From Prescottella agglutinans (GTDB lineage: Bacteria > Actinomycetota > Actinomycetes > Mycobacteriales > Mycobacteriaceae): a stretch of 64,000 bases of DNA. A model generated the notes under the pieces. It had not been told where the DNA came from, did not search any database, and was given only the letters and a program-made list of their open reading frames with translations. The position numbers were made by a program, and so were the translations under genes. The stretch spans positions 1 to 64,000 of the forward strand of contig NZ_RKLP01000003.1 in assembly GCF_004011865.1 (NCBI RefSeq), written 5' to 3'. Of this stretch, positions 7,907 through 16,565 are shown piece after piece (position 1 is the first letter of the stretch; every line of letters begins with the position of its first letter).

Positions 7907-8716
7907 ATGACACGAATGGCCGGCAAGGTCGTGCTCATCACGGGCGCAGGCAAGGGCATGGGGCGCACGCACGCGGTCCGCCTCGCGGAGGAGGGCGCGG
8001 ACATCCTGGCGATCGACCTGCCCGGGGAGCGATCGGAGGCCGACCTGGCCGAGACCGCCCGCCTCGTGGAGGAACTGGGACGCCGCGCGGTGATCGGCAC
8101 CGCCGACATCCGCGACTTCGACGCGCTCACCGCGGCCGTGCAGGCCGGGGTCCGCGAACTGGGGCCGCTCGACACCGTCGTCGCCAACGCCGGCATCTGC
8201 GACAACCCCGGACCGTCGTGGACCATCGACGACGACATCTGGAACCGGTCGATCGACGTCAACATCACCGGTACGTGGCACACCGTCAAGGCCGGTGTCG
8301 CCGAACTGAATCCGGCGGGCGGATCGGTCGTCATCGTCAGTTCGACGGCCGCGATCAAGGCCGTGCCCGGGGCGTCGCACTACTCGGCGGCCAAGCACGC
8401 GATCACCGGACTCGCCAAGACCCTCGCGAACGAACTGGGCAAGCGGTCGATCCGCGTCAACACGATCCACCCCGGTGCCGTCGCGACCCCCATGACGATC
8501 AACCCGGCGACGTTCGCCCGCCTCCGCCCGGACCTCGAGAACCCCACCGAGGCCGACGTCGCCGAGGTGCTCTCGCAGCGGATGCTGCTGCCGGTGCCGT
8601 GGGTGGAGTCGATCGACGTGAGCAATGCGGTGCTGTTCCTGGCATCGGACGAATCCCGGTACGTCACAGGCCTGCAGATGGTCATCGACGCCGGTCAGAC
8701 CCAGAAGGTGGCGTGA
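7907..8716 (+). CDS. Short-chain dehydrogenase, mycofactocin-associated type
   Basis: A 269-residue SDR. Motifs: cofactor loop TGAGKGMGRTHAV, NAG in VVANAGIC, catalytic Ser in IVSSTAAI, and YSAAKH. Between the second strand and DLAETARLVEELGRR it has a short insertion (DLPGERSEA), which with the G-(M/Q)-GR-(S/T/A)-(H/Q)-AVR signature is typical of the actinobacterial SDR group linked to the redox cofactor mycofactocin (TIGR03971-like). Such enzymes hold NAD(H) tightly and pass electrons to mycofactocin. The ATG at 7907 has AAAGGA upstream. It is divergent from kshA and overlaps the next SDR gene by one base, so the two are translationally coupled. Likely role: oxidising an alcohol on the pathway substrate. 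Confidence 0.85.
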   Translation: MTRMAGKVVLITGAGKGMGRTHAVRLAEEGADILAIDLPGERSEADLAETARLVEELGRRAVIGTADIRDFDALTAAVQAGVRELGPLDTVVANAGICDNPGPSWTIDDDIWNRSIDVNITGTWHTVKAGVAELNPAGGSVVIVSSTAAIKAVPGASHYSAAKHAITGLAKTLANELGKRSIRVNTIHPGAVATPMTINPATFARLRPDLENPTEADVAEVLSQRMLLPVPWVESIDVSNAVLFLASDESRYVTGLQMVIDAGQTQKVA

Positions 8717-9549
8717 TGAGCGGACGTCTCGAAGGCAAGGTCGCGCTGATCACCGGCGCCGCGCGGGGCATGGGCCGCGCGCAGGCGGTGCGGTTCGCGC
8801 AGGAGGGCGCCGACATCATCGCCGTCGACGTGTGCGCGCCCGTCGAACACTCGACCACGCCCGGTGCGTCACCGGAGGATCTCGCGGAGACCGTGCGCCT
8901 GGTGGAGTCGCTCGGCCGCAAGATCTGCGCGTTCGAGGCCGACGTCCGTGACCAGCAGGCGCTGACGGCCGCGGTCGACGCCGGCGTCGAGGCGCTCGGG
9001 CGTTTGGACGTCATCTGCGCGACCGCCGGCATCAGCTCGTCGGGGCCCGCCGTCGAGATGGGGGCCGAGCGCTGGCAGACCATGCTCGACGTCAACCTCA
9101 CCGGCGTGTGGCGCACCTGCAAGGCCGGCATCCCGCACATCGTCGACGGCGGCCGCGGCGGCTCGATCGTCCTGATCAGCTCCATCGCGGGCCTGCGCGG
9201 GCTGGTCAGCGTCGGGCACTACACCGCAGCCAAGCACGGCGTCGTCGGTCTGATGAAGTCGCTGGCGAACGAGCTTGCGCCGCACAGCGTGCGGGTCAAC
9301 ACGATCCATCCCGCGAACACGCGGACTACGATGATCCAGAACGAGTCCACGATGCGGACCTTCTGCCCCGGCGTCGAGGAGCCGACCCAGGAGCAGTTCG
9401 AGGCGGGAACGCGGTCGATGCACCTGCTGCCCGTCGCGATGATCGAACCCGAGGACATCGCCAACGCGAGCCTGTTCCTCGCGTCCGACGAATCCCGTTA
9501 CATCACCGGCGTCACACTGCCGGTCGATGCCGGCCACTGCGTGAAGTAG
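8716..9549 (+). CDS. Short-chain dehydrogenase, mycofactocin-associated type (second)
   Basis: A 277-residue SDR. The cofactor loop is TGAARGMGRAQAV, catalytic residues are in LISSIAG and YTAAKHG, and the insertion is longer here (VCAPVEHSTTPGASPEDLAE), a clear mark of the mycofactocin-linked SDR group. The NNAG motif is replaced by TAGIS. Its ATG overlaps the stop of the previous SDR gene (TGATG), so they form one translational unit. It is only moderately like its neighbour, so the pair probably acts on different hydroxyl groups rather than being a recent tandem copy. The mycofactocin biosynthesis genes are not in the window. Confidence 0.85.
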   Translation: MSGRLEGKVALITGAARGMGRAQAVRFAQEGADIIAVDVCAPVEHSTTPGASPEDLAETVRLVESLGRKICAFEADVRDQQALTAAVDAGVEALGRLDVICATAGISSSGPAVEMGAERWQTMLDVNLTGVWRTCKAGIPHIVDGGRGGSIVLISSIAGLRGLVSVGHYTAAKHGVVGLMKSLANELAPHSVRVNTIHPANTRTTMIQNESTMRTFCPGVEEPTQEQFEAGTRSMHLLPVAMIEPEDIANASLFLASDESRYITGVTLPVDAGHCVK

Positions 9550-9557
9550 GAGGCATC

Positions 9558-10382
9558 GTGCGATTCGAGGATCTGACCGGCGGCACCGCCGTCGTGACCG
9601 GCGCCGGCAGCGGCATCGGCGAGGGCGCGGCCCGCCGCGCGGCGGAACTCGGCATGAACGTCGTGCTCGCCGACGTCTCCGCCGAGCGTCTCGCCGCCGT
9701 CGCCGCCGACCTGCGCGCCGACGGCCGCTCGGTGCTCGCCGTGCCCACCGACGTCCGGGACGCCGACGCGGTCGATGCGCTCGCCGACGCCGCCTACGCC
9801 GAGTTCGGTGCGGTGACGGTGCTGCTCAACAACGCCGGCCTCGAATCCCTCGGTTTCACGTGGGAGGTGCCCGCGGACGAGTGGCGGCGGGTGATCGACG
9901 TGAACCTGCTGGGTGTCTTCCACGGCATCCGGTCGTTCGTGCCGCGGATGGGCGCCGACCCGCGCCCGTCGCACATCGTCAACACGTGTTCGGTGGGCGG
10001 CATCACGATCACGCCGCGGATGACGGCGTACGCGGCGTCCAAGCACGGCGTGCAGGCGCTCACCGAGTCCCTGTACCTCGAGTGCGCGGAGGCGTTCCCG
10101 CAGATCGCCGTGTCGGTGTTCAGCCCAGGGCAGGTCGCGACCCGCATCTTCGAGGACGCTCCCGTCCACGACGCGACGACCGACGATGCCGGGTTCTGGC
10201 GCGACCAGATCCGGGAGGGCATGACGCCGGACACGGCCGCGAAACTGCTGTTCGAGGGCATCGCGCGCGACGACTTCTGGATCCTCACGCACCCGGACGC
10301 GTTCGAGCGCCTCGCGTCCAAACGCGCCCGGGTGCTGAGCGAGAAACTGCGCCCGGACGCGCTGTTCGACGGGCGGAACTGA
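9558..10382 (+). CDS. Short-chain dehydrogenase/reductase (classical)
   Basis: A 274-residue classical SDR: TGAGSGIGEGAARR cofactor loop, NNAG in LLNNAGLES, Ser in NTCSVGG and YAASKHG. It lacks the mycofactocin-type insertion. An acidic residue after the second strand (VLADVSAERL) suggests NAD rather than NADP. The GTG start follows the previous stop by eight bases, with TAGGAGG between, so it belongs to the same operon. The substrate is unknown; the context suggests a hydroxy-to-keto conversion on the ring or side chain. Confidence 0.85.
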   Translation: MRFEDLTGGTAVVTGAGSGIGEGAARRAAELGMNVVLADVSAERLAAVAADLRADGRSVLAVPTDVRDADAVDALADAAYAEFGAVTVLLNNAGLESLGFTWEVPADEWRRVIDVNLLGVFHGIRSFVPRMGADPRPSHIVNTCSVGGITITPRMTAYAASKHGVQALTESLYLECAEAFPQIAVSVFSPGQVATRIFEDAPVHDATTDDAGFWRDQIREGMTPDTAAKLLFEGIARDDFWILTHPDAFERLASKRARVLSEKLRPDALFDGRN

Positions 10383-10424
10383 GCGTCGCTCCGGTAGCCG
10401 GGGCGCCGTGATCCTTCCTCCGCT

Positions 10425-10495
10425 CCCTCGCGTTTTGCGCACTTGTCGCGCCCCCAGGGCGTGAAAACTCGCGACAAGTGCGCAAAACGCGAGGG
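10425..10495. repeat. Dispersed palindrome, copy 1
   Basis: Perfect 26-base arms (10425-10450 and 10470-10495) with a 19-base loop. The arm core is GCGTTTTGCGCACTTGTCGC. This is the longest and cleanest of four copies in the window (others at 38750, 40587 and 50336). It lies between the third SDR gene and the downstream ligase gene on the same strand and could act as a terminator or attenuator. Confidence 0.85.
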
Positions 10496-10645
10496 CGGGG
10501 GCGGGGACGGGGCGAGTGGGTGTAACAGGTTCCAGTTCTGCGGAAATCCGGTTATCGTGTCGGTGACCCGGACCACACTGGCCGACCCGGCGCGACGGGC
10601 GCGCACAGCGTGCCTTCGCGTCCCGCGCACGCAGAAGGAACACAC

Positions 10646-12223
10646 ATGACCGACGCGCTCGACGACCTTCTCCACCGCCCGCGTTTCCTGGCGGACCTGC
10701 TGATCACCGCACTCGAACGCAACGCGGACCGGCCCGCGCTCTACCTCGGTGACGTCGTGCTGACCGGCGGTCAGATGCGCGACCAGATCAGCTGTTTCGG
10801 GCAGGCCCTCGAGTCGCTCGGTGTCGGCAAGGGATCCACCGTCGCGATGCTGTCGAAGAACCGCCCCGAGGTTCTCATCAGCGTCGGCTCACAGATGATC
10901 CTCGGCTGCCGCAACACCGCACTGGCGCCGATGGGCTCGCTCGACGACCACAGCTACATCCTCGGCGACGCCGAGATCGAGACCCTCATCTTCGACCCCA
11001 CGGCCTTCGAGGGCCGGGCCGCCGAACTGAAGGCCGCGGTGCCGACGCTGAAGAACCTGTTCTCGCTCGGTCCGTCCGAGGTCGGCGTGGACATCCTCGA
11101 ACTGGCGAAGAAGTTCTCCCCGCAGCGCTTGGTGGCCGCGGACGTCGACGGCGACGACCCGTCGAGCATGGTCTACACGGGCGGCACCACCGGCAAGCCG
11201 AAGGGCGTCGTCAACACGTTCCGCTCCGGTGTGACGCTGCCGCAGATCCAGATGGCGGAGTGGCAGTTCCCGGACGAGATGCGCTTCCTCGCCTGCACCC
11301 CTCTCTCGCACGCGGGCATGGCGTTCTTCGTGCCGACGCTCATGCGGGGTGGTTCGCTGGTCGTGCTGCCGGCGTTCGAACCCGGCGCCGTCCTCGAGGC
11401 GATCGAGAAGTACAAGATCACCTCGACGATGCTGGTGCCGACCATGATCTACATGCTGCTCGACCACCCGGACCTGAAGACCCGCGACGTGTCGAGCCTG
11501 CAGACGCTGTTCTACGGTGCGGCCGCGATGTCGCCGACGCGGCTGCAGGAGGGCATCGCGAAGCTCGGCCCGATCTTCTTCCAGTACTTCGGCCAGAGCG
11601 AGTGCGGCATGACGATCACCGTCATGCGCAAGGAGGAACACGACCCGGAGAACGTCGAGCGGCTCGCGTCGTGCGGGCGTCCGGTGCCGTGGCTGGACGT
11701 GCGCCTGCTCGACGACGACCTCAACGAGGTGGCCCAGGGCGACCTCGGCGAGATCTGCGTGCGCGGCCCGCTGGTGATGAAGGAGTACTGGAAGAAGCCG
11801 CAGGAGACGGCCGAGGCGCTGCGCGGCGGCTGGCTGCACACCGGCGACATCGCCCGCGCCGACAAGGACGGCTTCCTCTACATCGTCGACCGCAAGAAGG
11901 ACATGATCGTCACCGGCGGCTTCAACGTGTTCCCGCGTGAGATCGAGGACGTCATCTCCGGGCACCCCGCGGTGGCGTCGGTCGCGGTCGTCGGTGTGCC
12001 CGACGAGAAGTGGGGCGAGGCCGTCAAGGCGTGCGTCGTGCTGCGGGACGGCCAGACGGTCGAGGCCGCCGACCTCGTCGAACGTGTCCGTGCCGCAAAG
12101 GGTTCGGTGCACGCGCCGAAGTCCGTCGACTTCGTCGAGGCGCTGCCGCTCACGCCGCTCGGCAAGCTCGACAAGAAGGCGCTGCGCGCGCAGTTCTGGG
12201 AGGGCGCCGCCCGCTCGGTGTGA
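10646..12223 (+). CDS. Acyl-CoA ligase, FadD8-like
   Basis: A 525-residue AMP-forming ligase. Motifs: P-loop YTGGTTGKPKG (about residues 185-195), FYGAAAMSP and YFGQSECGM (A5), GWLHTGDIARADKDGFLYIVD (A7), GGFNVFPREIE (A8) and the catalytic lysine in PLGKLDKKALR (A10). By memory it resembles Mtb FadD8, including the RPEVL segment and the QFWEGA C-terminus. It would activate a carboxylate to its CoA thioester. The ATG at 10646 has AAGGA upstream. It is 263 bases after the SDR cluster with a large palindrome between, so it probably has its own promoter. Likely substrates are a steroid side chain, a ring-degradation product or a fatty acid. Confidence 0.85.
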   Translation: MTDALDDLLHRPRFLADLLITALERNADRPALYLGDVVLTGGQMRDQISCFGQALESLGVGKGSTVAMLSKNRPEVLISVGSQMILGCRNTALAPMGSLDDHSYILGDAEIETLIFDPTAFEGRAAELKAAVPTLKNLFSLGPSEVGVDILELAKKFSPQRLVAADVDGDDPSSMVYTGGTTGKPKGVVNTFRSGVTLPQIQMAEWQFPDEMRFLACTPLSHAGMAFFVPTLMRGGSLVVLPAFEPGAVLEAIEKYKITSTMLVPTMIYMLLDHPDLKTRDVSSLQTLFYGAAAMSPTRLQEGIAKLGPIFFQYFGQSECGMTITVMRKEEHDPENVERLASCGRPVPWLDVRLLDDDLNEVAQGDLGEICVRGPLVMKEYWKKPQETAEALRGGWLHTGDIARADKDGFLYIVDRKKDMIVTGGFNVFPREIEDVISGHPAVASVAVVGVPDEKWGEAVKACVVLRDGQTVEAADLVERVRAAKGSVHAPKSVDFVEALPLTPLGKLDKKALRAQFWEGAARSV

Positions 12224-12232
12224 CCGGGCGCC

Positions 12233-15200
12233 TCATCCGGGAAGTCTTTCGGCGCGCACGACGGTTCGCAGGAACTCGTCGTGCGCGCCGACGCGTTCCG
12301 CGGTGGCGTCCTGCAGGTAGGCGTCGATCAGTTCGGCCATGCACGGTGCGGTGTCGATCACCGTCCGGGGAAGTCCGAGATCGGCGCACCGCAGCAGCGG
12401 GGGCTCGAGCGTGGCGAACGCGACCCGCCGATCCCCGGCGTCGTACAGGCAGGCGGCGTGCAGCAGTTGGGCCCGCAGGTGCTGCATCGGCCGGTGCTGA
12501 CGGGCGATGCGGTCCACCCGTGCCCGGGACAGTCGTACCGCCTCGTCCCGTGCATCGGGCGTCGCCTGCGCCGACAGGTCCCGGATGGCCGTGTCCTCGA
12601 GGAAGTCCGCGGTGACGATCGCGATTCCGTCGTCCTCGGGCCAACGGAGATCTGCTGTCGTTTCGACCTTCTCGTGAGGTAGCCCGCACCGCGCCCGCTC
12701 GTTCTCGACCCGTGCGGCGAGTCGGGGAAGCCCGAGCGCGCGGGCGATCGCGGCACCCTCCGACAGGCGGGCGGCAGCCCCGCCGGGATCGCCGCGCAGG
12801 GCCTTGATGCGGGCGCCGGTCGCGTAGGTGACGAGCATGAAGTCGACCGCGCCGCCCTCCGCGCCGAGCAGGTGGCATTCGTCGAACAACCGATCGGCCT
12901 CGTCGAGATCTCCCTGCTCGTAGACCCGATTGCCGTAGAGCGCACCCACCAGTCGCGCGGCGTACGAGCGCCGTCCGCCTTGCTCCCGCGCGAGTTGTCC
13001 GGCCCGACGGTACAGATCGTCGGCCGCCTCGAGATCGAGTTGCTCATCGGCCGCGATGCCTGCGAAACAGTGGCCGTAGATCGAGACGAACGGACCGGAT
13101 TCGGAGATCGGGAACTCCACCGACTGGTGCGCCTGCCAGCGCCGGACCGAGTCGAAGTCGAAGCGGTACAGGGCATCGAACTCTGCGAGATTCACGGCGC
13201 CGGCCAGGACGAACGGGCTCAGTGTGTCCCGGCGGCTCAGGCACGCGTCCGCGTAGTCGGCAAGCCGACCGACGTGATCGGAGAACAGGTCGCACACCCC
13301 GTCGACGAGCGCGGCCTCGGCGAGCAGATCGGCCGCCGAGGTCTCGTCGCGATCTCGCGCCGACAGTGAGCGTGTCTGTTCCAGAAGCGGTTTCACCGAT
13401 CGGGGTGAGTGATGCAGCAGCACGTGCGCCCACGCCCGGGTGAGCAGCAGCCGGGGTCGGCGGCTCGCGATCTGCGGCGGGAGCTTGTCGACCAATCCGA
13501 GGACCGTCGGCATCAGGGAGTGCTCGACCAGACCCATGCCGTGGTGTTCGACGAGGTCGGTCGCCTGCTCCTCGTCCCCGGCGGCGAGGGCGTGGTCGAC
13601 CGCCTCCCGGAGCATCGCGTGCTCCGCGAACCAGTCCGACGCCCGGCGGTGCAGTTCGGCGACACGGTCCGGATCGCGTTCGAGACGCCGCCGCAGGTAG
13701 TCGGCGAACAGTTGGTGGTACCGGAACCACGAGCGGTCGGCGTCCTCGGCGCGCAGGAACAGATCGCGCTCCTCGACCTCCTCGAGGAGCGATTGCCCGT
13801 CGGGCACGTCCGCCAGCCGTGACGCGAGGGGCCCCGACACCCGCTCCGGAACGGACGTGCACAACAGGAAGTCGAGCAGGTGCGGCTCGAGCGCCCCGAC
13901 CACGTTGTCGGCGAGGTACTCACCGATGGCCCTGCTGCGGCCCGACAGGTGGGCGATGACGTCGTCGGGGTCCTCCCGTCCCCGAAGCGACAACGACGCC
14001 AACTGCAACGCGGCTGCCCACCCGTCCGTGGTGTCCCGCAGTGCCTGCACCGTCTCCGCGTCCAGATCCAGCGCCGCCCGGTCCGCCAGGAACCGGCGCG
14101 ACTCCTCGGTGTCGAAGCGGAGGTCGGACTCGTCGATCTCGACCAGTTCGTCACGCACCCGCATCGATCCGAGTGGCAGACCCGACCGGGTCCGCGTCGT
14201 CACGAGGAGCCCGAGATGGTGACACGCATTGTCGAGCAGGAAGTTCAACGCGGCGACGGTCGCGGCGTCGGAGACGAGATGCCAGTCGTCGATGACGACG
14301 ACCAGCCTGGTGTCGCTGTCGTGCACCCGGTTGATGAGCGACGTCAGCACGAACCGCTCGGCCTCGGCGCCGAATTCCTCGACCGCCTGCCCGAGTTCGT
14401 CGGTCAGTTCGGGGCGTACCTGCCGCACTGACTCGACGAGATGCCCGAGGAACCAGGCGACGTTGTCGTCTTGGGAGTCCATGCTCAACCAGGCCACCGA
14501 GACGCCGTCCTCGACCAGGACGTCACGCCACTGCGCGGCGAGCACGGTCTTCCCGAATCCGGGCGGGGCGTGGATCACGCTCAACAGGCGTGGCCGCGAG
14601 CCGCCGAGCATCCGGACCAGCCGCGCCCGCTCGACGAACGTGTGTTCGGCGGTCGGCGGCCGGAACTTCGTCACCGGCGTGGGTGGCTCCGGCGGCCCCG
14701 AACGTCGAACCGGCCCGCTCGGGCGCGGCGTCGGCACGTCGGTGGTCAACGCGTGGGAGTTCTGGACGGCACGGAGCAGGTCCGCGAGGTCCGCGGCGGT
14801 GGCGGGCCGGTCGGCCGAATCCACGCTCATCGCCCGCTCGAGCACCGCGCACAGGTCGTCCGGCACCCCGGCCGGTCGCAGGTCGGGAATCGTCTCGGTG
14901 GCGATACGCCGCAACTGGGTGGCGGGCCTCTCCCCGCGACGCAACTGGAAGGCGGCATGTCCGGTCAACAGGTGGAAGATCGTGCCCGCCATGCTGTAGA
15001 CGTCGGAGGCCGGGGTGGGGGCGGCTCCGACGAGGATCTCCGGAGCGGTGAAGTCCGGCGTCCCGGCCACCTCGCCGGCGCGGGATTCGAACGCGCCGGG
15101 CACGCGCGCGATCCCGAAGTCGCTCAGTTCCGGATCGCCGTAGTCGGTGATCAGGATGTTCGCGGGTTTGATGTCGCGGTGCAGGATGCCGAGCCGATGC

Positions 15201-15637
15201 GCGGCGTCGAGGGCGTCGGTCAGCTGGACGGCCAGCCGGAGGGCCTCGGGCCACTCGAACGGGCCGTCCCGCCGGAGCGCGGCGTCGAGCGAACCGAGGC
15301 GTCGGAAGGGCATCACGATGTACGGCCGCCCGGTGGTGGTCACGCCGACCTGCAGCACCTCGACGACGTGTGGGTGTCCCGTCAGTTTTCCCAGCGCGCG
15401 CTGTTCACGCAGGAACCGTTCGCGAGCCTCGCCCCCGACTTCGGTGCGGGCGACCTTGACCGCGACCGTCCGGTCCAGCGAGGACTCCGTGCACCGGTAG
15501 ACGACGCCGTAGCCGCCGCGACCGATCTCGACGGCGTCCTCGAAGCCCTCCATCGCGAGTTCGGCCTCGATCACGCCCGATCCGCGGCGCTGCGTCGCCT
15601 GAGGATCCCCAGTCGCCTGGCTCGGGTCGTCGCCCAT
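12233..15637 (-). CDS. pknK: PknK-type serine/threonine kinase fused to MalT-like ATPase
   Basis: A 1134-residue protein. The N-terminal Hanks kinase has glycine loop GRGGYG (39-44), Lys61, catalytic HRD (153-155), DFG (173-175) and APE (198-200), so it looks active. A proline-rich linker leads to a STAND/MalT-type ATPase with Walker A APPGFGKT (357-364) and a Walker B-like VVVIDDW, then a long TPR-like helical region. No LuxR helix-turn-helix is visible at the C-terminus. Length and layout match Mtb PknK (about 1110 residues), a soluble kinase that affects growth and transcription regulators. The GAGGTG site fits the ATG at 15637. The gene is convergent with the ligase gene, with nine bases between stops. 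Confidence 0.9.
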   Translation of the reverse strand: MGDDPSQATGDPQATQRRGSGVIEAELAMEGFEDAVEIGRGGYGVVYRCTESSLDRTVAVKVARTEVGGEARERFLREQRALGKLTGHPHVVEVLQVGVTTTGRPYIVMPFRRLGSLDAALRRDGPFEWPEALRLAVQLTDALDAAHRLGILHRDIKPANILITDYGDPELSDFGIARVPGAFESRAGEVAGTPDFTAPEILVGAAPTPASDVYSMAGTIFHLLTGHAAFQLRRGERPATQLRRIATETIPDLRPAGVPDDLCAVLERAMSVDSADRPATAADLADLLRAVQNSHALTTDVPTPRPSGPVRRSGPPEPPTPVTKFRPPTAEHTFVERARLVRMLGGSRPRLLSVIHAPPGFGKTVLAAQWRDVLVEDGVSVAWLSMDSQDDNVAWFLGHLVESVRQVRPELTDELGQAVEEFGAEAERFVLTSLINRVHDSDTRLVVVIDDWHLVSDAATVAALNFLLDNACHHLGLLVTTRTRSGLPLGSMRVRDELVEIDESDLRFDTEESRRFLADRAALDLDAETVQALRDTTDGWAAALQLASLSLRGREDPDDVIAHLSGRSRAIGEYLADNVVGALEPHLLDFLLCTSVPERVSGPLASRLADVPDGQSLLEEVEERDLFLRAEDADRSWFRYHQLFADYLRRRLERDPDRVAELHRRASDWFAEHAMLREAVDHALAAGDEEQATDLVEHHGMGLVEHSLMPTVLGLVDKLPPQIASRRPRLLLTRAWAHVLLHHSPRSVKPLLEQTRSLSARDRDETSAADLLAEAALVDGVCDLFSDHVGRLADYADACLSRRDTLSPFVLAGAVNLAEFDALYRFDFDSVRRWQAHQSVEFPISESGPFVSIYGHCFAGIAADEQLDLEAADDLYRRAGQLAREQGGRRSYAARLVGALYGNRVYEQGDLDEADRLFDECHLLGAEGGAVDFMLVTYATGARIKALRGDPGGAAARLSEGAAIARALGLPRLAARVENERARCGLPHEKVETTADLRWPEDDGIAIVTADFLEDTAIRDLSAQATPDARDEAVRLSRARVDRIARQHRPMQHLRAQLLHAACLYDAGDRRVAFATLEPPLLRCADLGLPRTVIDTAPCMAELIDAYLQDATAERVGAHDEFLRTVVRAERLPG

Positions 15638-15762
15638 GCCGAATCACCTCGGAAGTCCCGCGGACTCGCGTCCGGTTCTCGGCGGCATCATGCCTGGCAC
15701 GATGCCGCCGCGCATCCAATACTAGGTCGGCAGTCGCAGACCGGACCGTCCGAAACCGGTCC

Positions 15763-16530
15763 TCATCCGAGCGGGTCGAACCGGATGGCCTCGGCCGGAG
15801 TTCCGGTGGCGACCAGTCGGTCCCGGGTGCTGCGCACCATTCCGGGCGATCCGGACACCAGCACCTGGTGGTCGACGAAAGCGCCGTGCGCGGCGACGAC
15901 GTCGCCGAGCGTGCCCTCGAGCAGGTAGTCGTCGTCGAACCCGGCGAGGGCGTCGTCCCCGATCTCGGCGCGGATCCGGTCGTACCACTCGTCGGGCGCC
16001 CCCGGATCGGTGACGTCCTCGACGACAGGAACGGTTGTGAGCCAAGGTAACTGCTGCGTGAGGATCCACAGCATGTCCGACGCGTACAGATCCTGGACCG
16101 TCCGGCCGCCGACGAACAGGTACACCTGCGGCGGATTCTCCACCTGCGTGAGATCGAGGATGATCGAGCGAAGCGGGGCCAGACCCGTTCCACCGGCGAC
16201 CATCACGACGGTCGGCCCGTTCTCGTCGACCGTGAGCGCCCCGCGCGGCGACGAGATCCGCCACTGGTCGCCGGGCACCGTGTCGGTGACGATGCTGCCG
16301 CTCACCCAGCCGCCGGGTACCGATCGCACGTGGAACTCCATCTTGCCGTCGAGCGACGGGGGCAGCGCGGGCGACAGGCGGCGCGGCAGCCGCGGATGCC
16401 CGGGAACAGTGACGTCGACGTACTGCCCGGCGCGGAACGGGACGGGCTCGCCGATCAAGCGCACCACCGCGAGATCCCTACGTAGGCGATGGTGTTCGAC
16501 GACGGTTGCGGTCCAGGTCTGCTGCTCCAT
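15763..16530 (-). CDS. Stand-alone FAD/NAD(P)H reductase, flavohaemoglobin-reductase-like
   Basis: A 255-residue ferredoxin-reductase-fold protein with no globin and no iron-sulphur domain. FAD part: FRAGQYVDVTVP and RRLSPALP. NAD part: VMVAGGTGLAPLRSIILDL and a terminal GSPGMVRSTRD. It is clearly similar along its length to residues about 150-387 of the flavohaemoglobin at 19496-20659 (AGQYV, RYLSPA, EFHVR..GGWVS, ISSP.GGL, AGGTGLAPLR). It may supply electrons to an oxygenase or a haem protein encoded elsewhere. The ATG at 16530 begins MEQQTWTATVVEHH. A reductase for KshA is a possible role, but KshB-type proteins carry a C-terminal [2Fe-2S] domain, which is absent here. Confidence 0.82.
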   Translation of the reverse strand: MEQQTWTATVVEHHRLRRDLAVVRLIGEPVPFRAGQYVDVTVPGHPRLPRRLSPALPPSLDGKMEFHVRSVPGGWVSGSIVTDTVPGDQWRISSPRGALTVDENGPTVVMVAGGTGLAPLRSIILDLTQVENPPQVYLFVGGRTVQDLYASDMLWILTQQLPWLTTVPVVEDVTDPGAPDEWYDRIRAEIGDDALAGFDDDYLLEGTLGDVVAAHGAFVDHQVLVSGSPGMVRSTRDRLVATGTPAEAIRFDPLG

Positions 16531-16565
16531 GCCGCCATTGTTACCGGTGAACGATTCCGGCGCTC

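Noticed and set aside
8218-10382. Frames of several hundred codons in a second plus-strand frame across the SDR genes
   Set aside because: Arg/Gly/Pro-rich shadow translations; the SDR motifs lie in the other frame throughout, with good ribosome sites.
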